Of a stretch of 34,605 nt of DNA, positions 31,505 through 34,605 are shown piece after piece. The stretch comes from Hofstenia miamia. Its lineage: Eukaryota; Xenacoelomorpha; Acoela. Every line of letters starts with the position of its first letter. Position 1 is the first letter of the stretch. The notes beneath the pieces are model-generated. The model made no database searches. It was not told where the DNA came from and saw only the letters and a program-made list of their open reading frames with translations. A program made the position numbers and the translations under genes. Where the stretch lies: assembly GCA_004352715.1 (NCBI GenBank), contig SCFE01000071.1:1005094-1039698 (forward strand), read 5' to 3'.

Positions 31505-32605
31505 TTATAGTGATGGCTGTTGGATCAGGTTGTGGGTATCGTCCAAGAGTTTTAGTATTCTGTTGTCTTCCCACATTACGTCTGTGATGTCTTCTTGTCT
31601 GCTGAGGTATGAGAGAGTTTCGAGTTTCATTGTTTTGGATTTATGATAACAAATGTATCTTAGGTTTTTAACTGGAGCCAGAATAATAATGGATTGTCTG
31701 AGGTTATTTATCCTTCATTGGAAGATCTTGTAGAAAAATCGGTAGAGTTTTCGTCCTTTTAGGGCTATCATTAATGTTATCTTAGCGTTGACATCAGATG
31801 TGTGTGCTGTCATTGTATCCAACCTTGCATCCAGAAAGAAGAATTGGAACATAGACATAATTGATTGATGATAGTTAGTGTTTTTGTAGAGAAAATTTAT
31901 GTTGTTTAGAATCAGTTCTTCTGTCATCTGGTCAGGATCATTGATCTCAGTGCAGATCATGGTGACTATCTCAACACTTTTTGATACGTTGTAATAATGT
32001 AGATCCTCCTGGAATAAGTTGGCCCAGATGATATTGTTATTACCAGCAAACAATGTAAGTGATTTTAATCTCTTTTTTGTAAGTTTATTCTTTAAGTTAA
32101 TGATTTGCTGTCACACTGGGAACTTTTTTATATCGACTTTTAATCAGTTTCCTTCATTGTGGTCACATAATTGACTAGTGACGTCTTTGAATAGTTTAGT
32201 TCTCTTGAAGTTGATAATGTCTTGAGCAGTGTTGTAATAGAGCTTATAAGATGGTATATCATGTTTAATGGGCTTAATTGATTTGTCTTTTGAGTACGGG
32301 GTGATTATCAGTATTCCTATGATGCGTGGTGGTATGCAGAACTTGCTTGCTGTTGCTATTTGATTTTCGAGTTGGTGCCAGTTTCCTGTGGTTTTGGTGA
32401 TTTGAGCTGTTCCGAAGGTGACCAAGTAATTAAGTAATTTGTGATCAATTTCACCTAGTACTTCTAGGTTGGAGGTTCTGGAAAGAGATTGCTTCATTTT
32501 TTGAGGAATAAAGAATTGAGTTGAAGCACATTCCACACTGAAGGCGACTTGTTGGAGGGGAGACATTAGGATTTCCCTTCACCAGTGAAGGGTTTGTTTG
32601 CTATG
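31505..32605 (-). pseudogene. Unclassified retroelement-like ORF broken only by four TGA codons
   Basis: One minus-strand frame runs 367 codons from 32605 to a TAA at 31505-31507, interrupted only by TGA at 32579-32581, 32144-32146, 32111-32113 and 31715-31717. About 30 stops would be expected by chance, so it descends from a real gene. The 140-codon part includes QFFIPQKMKQSLSRTSNLEV and HQLENQIATASKFCIPPRII; the next pieces include LFAGNNNIIWANLFQED and DARLDTMTAHTSDVNAKITL. The C-terminus is helical and charged (SRQEDITDVMWEDNRILKLL). I recognise no domain. It lies downstream of a CCHC knuckle on the same strand, so a gag-like or ORF1-like role is an inference. Confidence 0.6.
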
Positions 32606-32639
32606 TTAAGTGCCAATTAAAAGGCTTGCGTCTTACATT

Positions 32640-32830
32640 GTCGACTAGAGGGAATTCGCAAGCATGTGTGCCCTCGGTGGCGAGTGACATGGAGACATGT
32701 CTTCGTTGATAAGGTACACTATCTTTTTGCATTCAGGCTTTAGGTGACCTTTTTCTCCGCATTCTTTACACTTCACGAATGGTTACTAGTTTGTCATAAT
32801 CTGTTTTGACTGTTGCATCCACGTTAAGGT
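32640..32830 (-). pseudogene. CCHC zinc-knuckle (gag/ORF1-like) fragment
   Basis: The minus strand encodes VKCKECGEKGHLKPECKK, a perfect CX2CX4HX4C zinc knuckle at 32729-32770, a nucleic-acid-binding motif of gag and some LINE ORF1 proteins. The same frame upstream reads YKYTLTWMQQSKQIMTN, then two stops (TAG, TAA), then PFVKC. Downstream it continues IVYLINEDMSPCHSPPRA to a TAG near 32643. A 382-base gap lies just upstream. A frameshift probably links it to the frame ending at 31505. Confidence 0.8.
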
Positions 32831-32871
32831 ATACTTGTAAGGCTCAATCTTTTAAGAAGAGAGGCAGTTTT

Positions 32872-33253
32872 NNNNNNNNNNNNNNNNNNNNNNNNNNNNN
32901 NNNNNNNNNNNNNNNNNNNNNNNNNNNNNNNNNNNNNNNNNNNNNNNNNNNNNNNNNNNNNNNNNNNNNNNNNNNNNNNNNNNNNNNNNNNNNNNNNNNN
33001 NNNNNNNNNNNNNNNNNNNNNNNNNNNNNNNNNNNNNNNNNNNNNNNNNNNNNNNNNNNNNNNNNNNNNNNNNNNNNNNNNNNNNNNNNNNNNNNNNNNN
33101 NNNNNNNNNNNNNNNNNNNNNNNNNNNNNNNNNNNNNNNNNNNNNNNNNNNNNNNNNNNNNNNNNNNNNNNNNNNNNNNNNNNNNNNNNNNNNNNNNNNN
33201 NNNNNNNNNNNNNNNNNNNNNNNNNNNNNNNNNNNNNNNNNNNNNNNNNNNNN
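32872..33253. other. Assembly gap (382 N)
   Basis: Unknown bases. Apparent open frames through the gap on either strand are meaningless. Confidence 0.99.
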
Positions 33254-33875
33254 GAAATTTGCAAATCAGCGCATTTTTTCACACGCAAATTTCCGGAAAG
33301 CATTATATGCTTTAACACTTAATCACTTTTATCACTGTATTTTCTTGCCACTTTTTCTTTATCCTCCGTGAAATCTGTCGCAATGAGATATGGCCTATCC
33401 ATTTCGGATTCTGAGTTTGACATGTTTCCCAGAGTTGTAAAGAAAAGGGATGATGGTGCTGATTTGAATGATCTATTATCTGTTATTGATATTATTAACC
33501 AAGATGATGCTACCATTTGGGATGGTTGACTCAGGTTAGTGTTTGGTTTCAATAAGTTTGTAATTGTTTCTAAGATGTTAGTACAAAATACATTTAGGTT
33601 TTCATGCATGGAGGCTTCGAATACTGAAAATTGTTCCTGGGTAACAAAATTGACGGCTTTTTGGGAGTGGGAAGTATTTGAGAGTTGGTTTTCAGTCGAT
33701 AGCATTCTGGATTCCATTTTGTTGAGTTTTTCATTTTGGTGTTCAATATTTTGATTTTTTCTTTTAACATTTTAACTTGGTTACCTAAATACAGAAGTTT
33801 TAAATATACTGGACAAATATTATTCTTATCATTGTCTGCTTCATGAATATGTTCTTTGTTACTTTCTTTAAGCAT
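33254..33875 (-). pseudogene. Coiled-coil N-terminal part of the same unclassified element (probable)
   Basis: Minus-strand pieces in two overlapping frames read QVKMLKEKIKIL, then EKLNKMESRMLSTENQL, giving heptad-spaced Leu/Ile/Met over about 35 residues. FVTQEQFSVFEASMHENLNV follows, then an acidic stretch (SNSESEMDRPYLIATDF), EKVARKYSDKSD-stop-VLKHIML, then SGNLRVKKCADLQI into the gap. Coiled coil, acidic linker, basic region and then CCHC is a layout found in gag and LINE ORF1 proteins. One frameshift (about 33720-33760) and one TAA break it. The first residues (YLKLLYLGNQVKML) could instead be the RT-endonuclease linker of the adjacent PLE, so the junction between the two elements is uncertain. 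Confidence 0.5.
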
Positions 33876-33879
33876 CTTG

Positions 33880-34390
33880 GTTGAATATTTTTAATGAGTT
33901 TAATGGGATAGCCATTGCCTTTAAGGATTTCCAAAAATTTTATCTGTTGCATTTGTTAGATGTTTGTAGTTTGATGATGTAATTTTTGGTCGATTAAATA
34001 ATGCTATAATTGTGTTTAATTTGTATGACGTATTACAATGTGAAAAATATGGAATACATAGTCATGAGTTTGTTGTTTTATATGGCAACTTGTTTCATAG
34101 TGGTCATTAAAATTGTGTATCGTAACATCTAAAATATTCAGCTTATTGTTGGTTTCACATTCGATTGTAAATGGAATTTCTGGTAGAATGCTGTTTAGAT
34201 AGTTCAACAATGTGTTTGCATCATCTTTGTTAAAAATTGCAAATATATCATTTACATACCGATAGTAGCATTGAGGAGTACATAAAATTGATGTGTTCAT
34301 GAAGTCTTTTTCTATAATATCCATTGTAAATTCTGATATTGTTGGTCCAATTCCCGATCTCATTCCAAGAAAAATTACTTAACAAGCACG
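33880..34390 (-). pseudogene. Penelope-like reverse transcriptase fragment (catalytic box YVND)
   Basis: Minus-strand translation: FLGMRSGIGPTISEFTMDII, then CYYRYVNDIFAIFNKDD, NSILPEIPFTIECETNN and KLNILDVTI, the palm blocks of a PLE RT in order. Downstream, in shifted frames, NATDKI and an EILKGNGYPIKLIKNI-like segment match the thumb region. The family's catalytic box is YVDD; here the first Asp is Asn, which should abolish polymerisation. The fingers domain is missing beyond about 34390, and the endonuclease is not found downstream because another element follows. This copy is therefore truncated at both ends and catalytically dead. Confidence 0.88.
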
Positions 34391-34573
34391 CAAGATAATA
34401 TTAATAATTCTAGATCTATAGTACATGCAATATATTTATTATTTCCTTTAGTGTAATTGATTGTAAAATATATATTTACCGCATTTGTCATACTGACGAT
34501 GATTCCTAGTAATCGAAACCGGTCTAAATTTTTAATTTTGTTACATATTTCAAATATATATATATATATATAT
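34391..34573 (+). repeat. Penelope-type terminal repeat, inverted relative to the adjacent RT
   Basis: The plus strand matches the 341-478 terminal repeat in order: TTTAGTGTA, TTGTAAAA, CCGCA, CTGACGA, ATCGAAAC, T-rich, AT run. The neighbouring RT is on the minus strand, so the repeat faces the opposite way. Penelope elements are known to carry terminal repeats in direct or inverse orientation, so this may be one element rather than two. Confidence 0.6.
34492..34525 (+). ncRNA. Hammerhead-ribozyme-like core in the PLE terminal repeat
   Basis: CTGACGA (34493-34499) fits the CUGANGA box and GAAAC (34515-34519) the second box. Between them GATT (34501-34504) and AATC (34511-34514) form a 4-bp stem II with a CCTAGT loop, after one extra U. 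ACCGGT (34518-34523) is self-complementary, a loopless stem III as in hammerheads that act as dimers. C34524 would be the cleavage-site residue. Stem I shows only two pairs next to the core. Better preserved than the 404-438 copy. Confidence 0.5.
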
Positions 34574-34586
34574 TATCGAGACTTTT

Positions 34587-34605
34587 ATATATATATATAT
34601 ATATA
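34587..34605 (+). repeat. (AT)n run at the right edge
   Basis: A second AT run, separated from the first (about 34553-34573) by TTATCGAGACTTTT, continues past the window edge. Confidence 0.9.

Noticed and set aside
32806-33318. Long open frames on both strands through the N gap
   Set aside because: They are open only because Ns cannot encode stops.
34553-34605. AT runs as a possible origin or matrix-attachment site
   Set aside because: Plain dinucleotide repeats at the end of a PLE terminal repeat explain them.
1-34605. CRISPR array, operon, riboswitch or prokaryotic terminator
   Set aside because: No spaced direct repeats or bacterial gene organisation; all recognisable coding is from eukaryotic transposons.

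Overview
This window looks like gene-poor, AT-rich (roughly 70% by eye) nuclear DNA from an invertebrate animal. No intact host gene, tRNA or rRNA could be recognised. The content is almost entirely transposable elements, old and mostly broken: a Penelope-like element (PLE) at each end, a long CR1-group non-LTR retrotransposon, a fragment of a second LINE resembling Dong/R4, a Tc1/mariner remnant, a piggyBac remnant, and several non-autonomous hAT-type elements with recognisable ends. CR1, PLE, hAT and piggyBac together fit many cnidarians, arthropods, molluscs and other invertebrates, so the species is left open.

Layout, left to right. 1-480: 3' end of a PLE (GIY-YIG endonuclease, then a terminal repeat with a hammerhead-like motif). 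2.7 kb: small hAT-type element. 3.4-4.3 kb: Tc1/mariner remnant. 4.4-5.4 kb: hAT-type element. 7.0 kb: ATT microsatellite. 8.5-8.7 kb: short duplication across an assembly gap. 9.0-9.66 kb: long inverted repeat. 12.1-12.45 kb: hAT-type element with 8-bp target duplications. 13.9-18.5 kb, minus strand: CR1-type LINE with an SGNH-esterase ORF1, a 2A-like peptide, an endonuclease and a reverse transcriptase, split by a 1.07-kb piggyBac element flanked by TTAA. 18.7-19.3 kb: Dong/R4-like RT tail. 19.8-20.3 kb: unexplained 170-codon ORF. 21.2-21.95 kb: purine-rich remnant. 23.8-26.2 kb: near-identical 1.2-kb tandem copies around one N. 26.9-27.6 kb: hAT-type element. 29.2-29.5 kb: MITE-like inverted repeat. 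30.0-30.5 kb: TATA-box/first-exon-like segment and a 98-bp repeat pair. 30.8-33.9 kb, minus strand: unclassified retroelement-like locus with a coiled coil, a CCHC knuckle and a 367-codon frame broken only by four TGAs. 33.9-34.6 kb: minus-strand PLE reverse transcriptase whose catalytic box reads YVND, next to a PLE terminal repeat in the opposite orientation.

The parts do not form one pathway. The window is a record of nested insertions and decay. The points most worth following up are the hammerhead-like PLE repeats (one inverted relative to its RT), the preserved 2A plus esterase architecture of the CR1 element, and the unclassified TGA-interrupted frame next to a CCHC knuckle.
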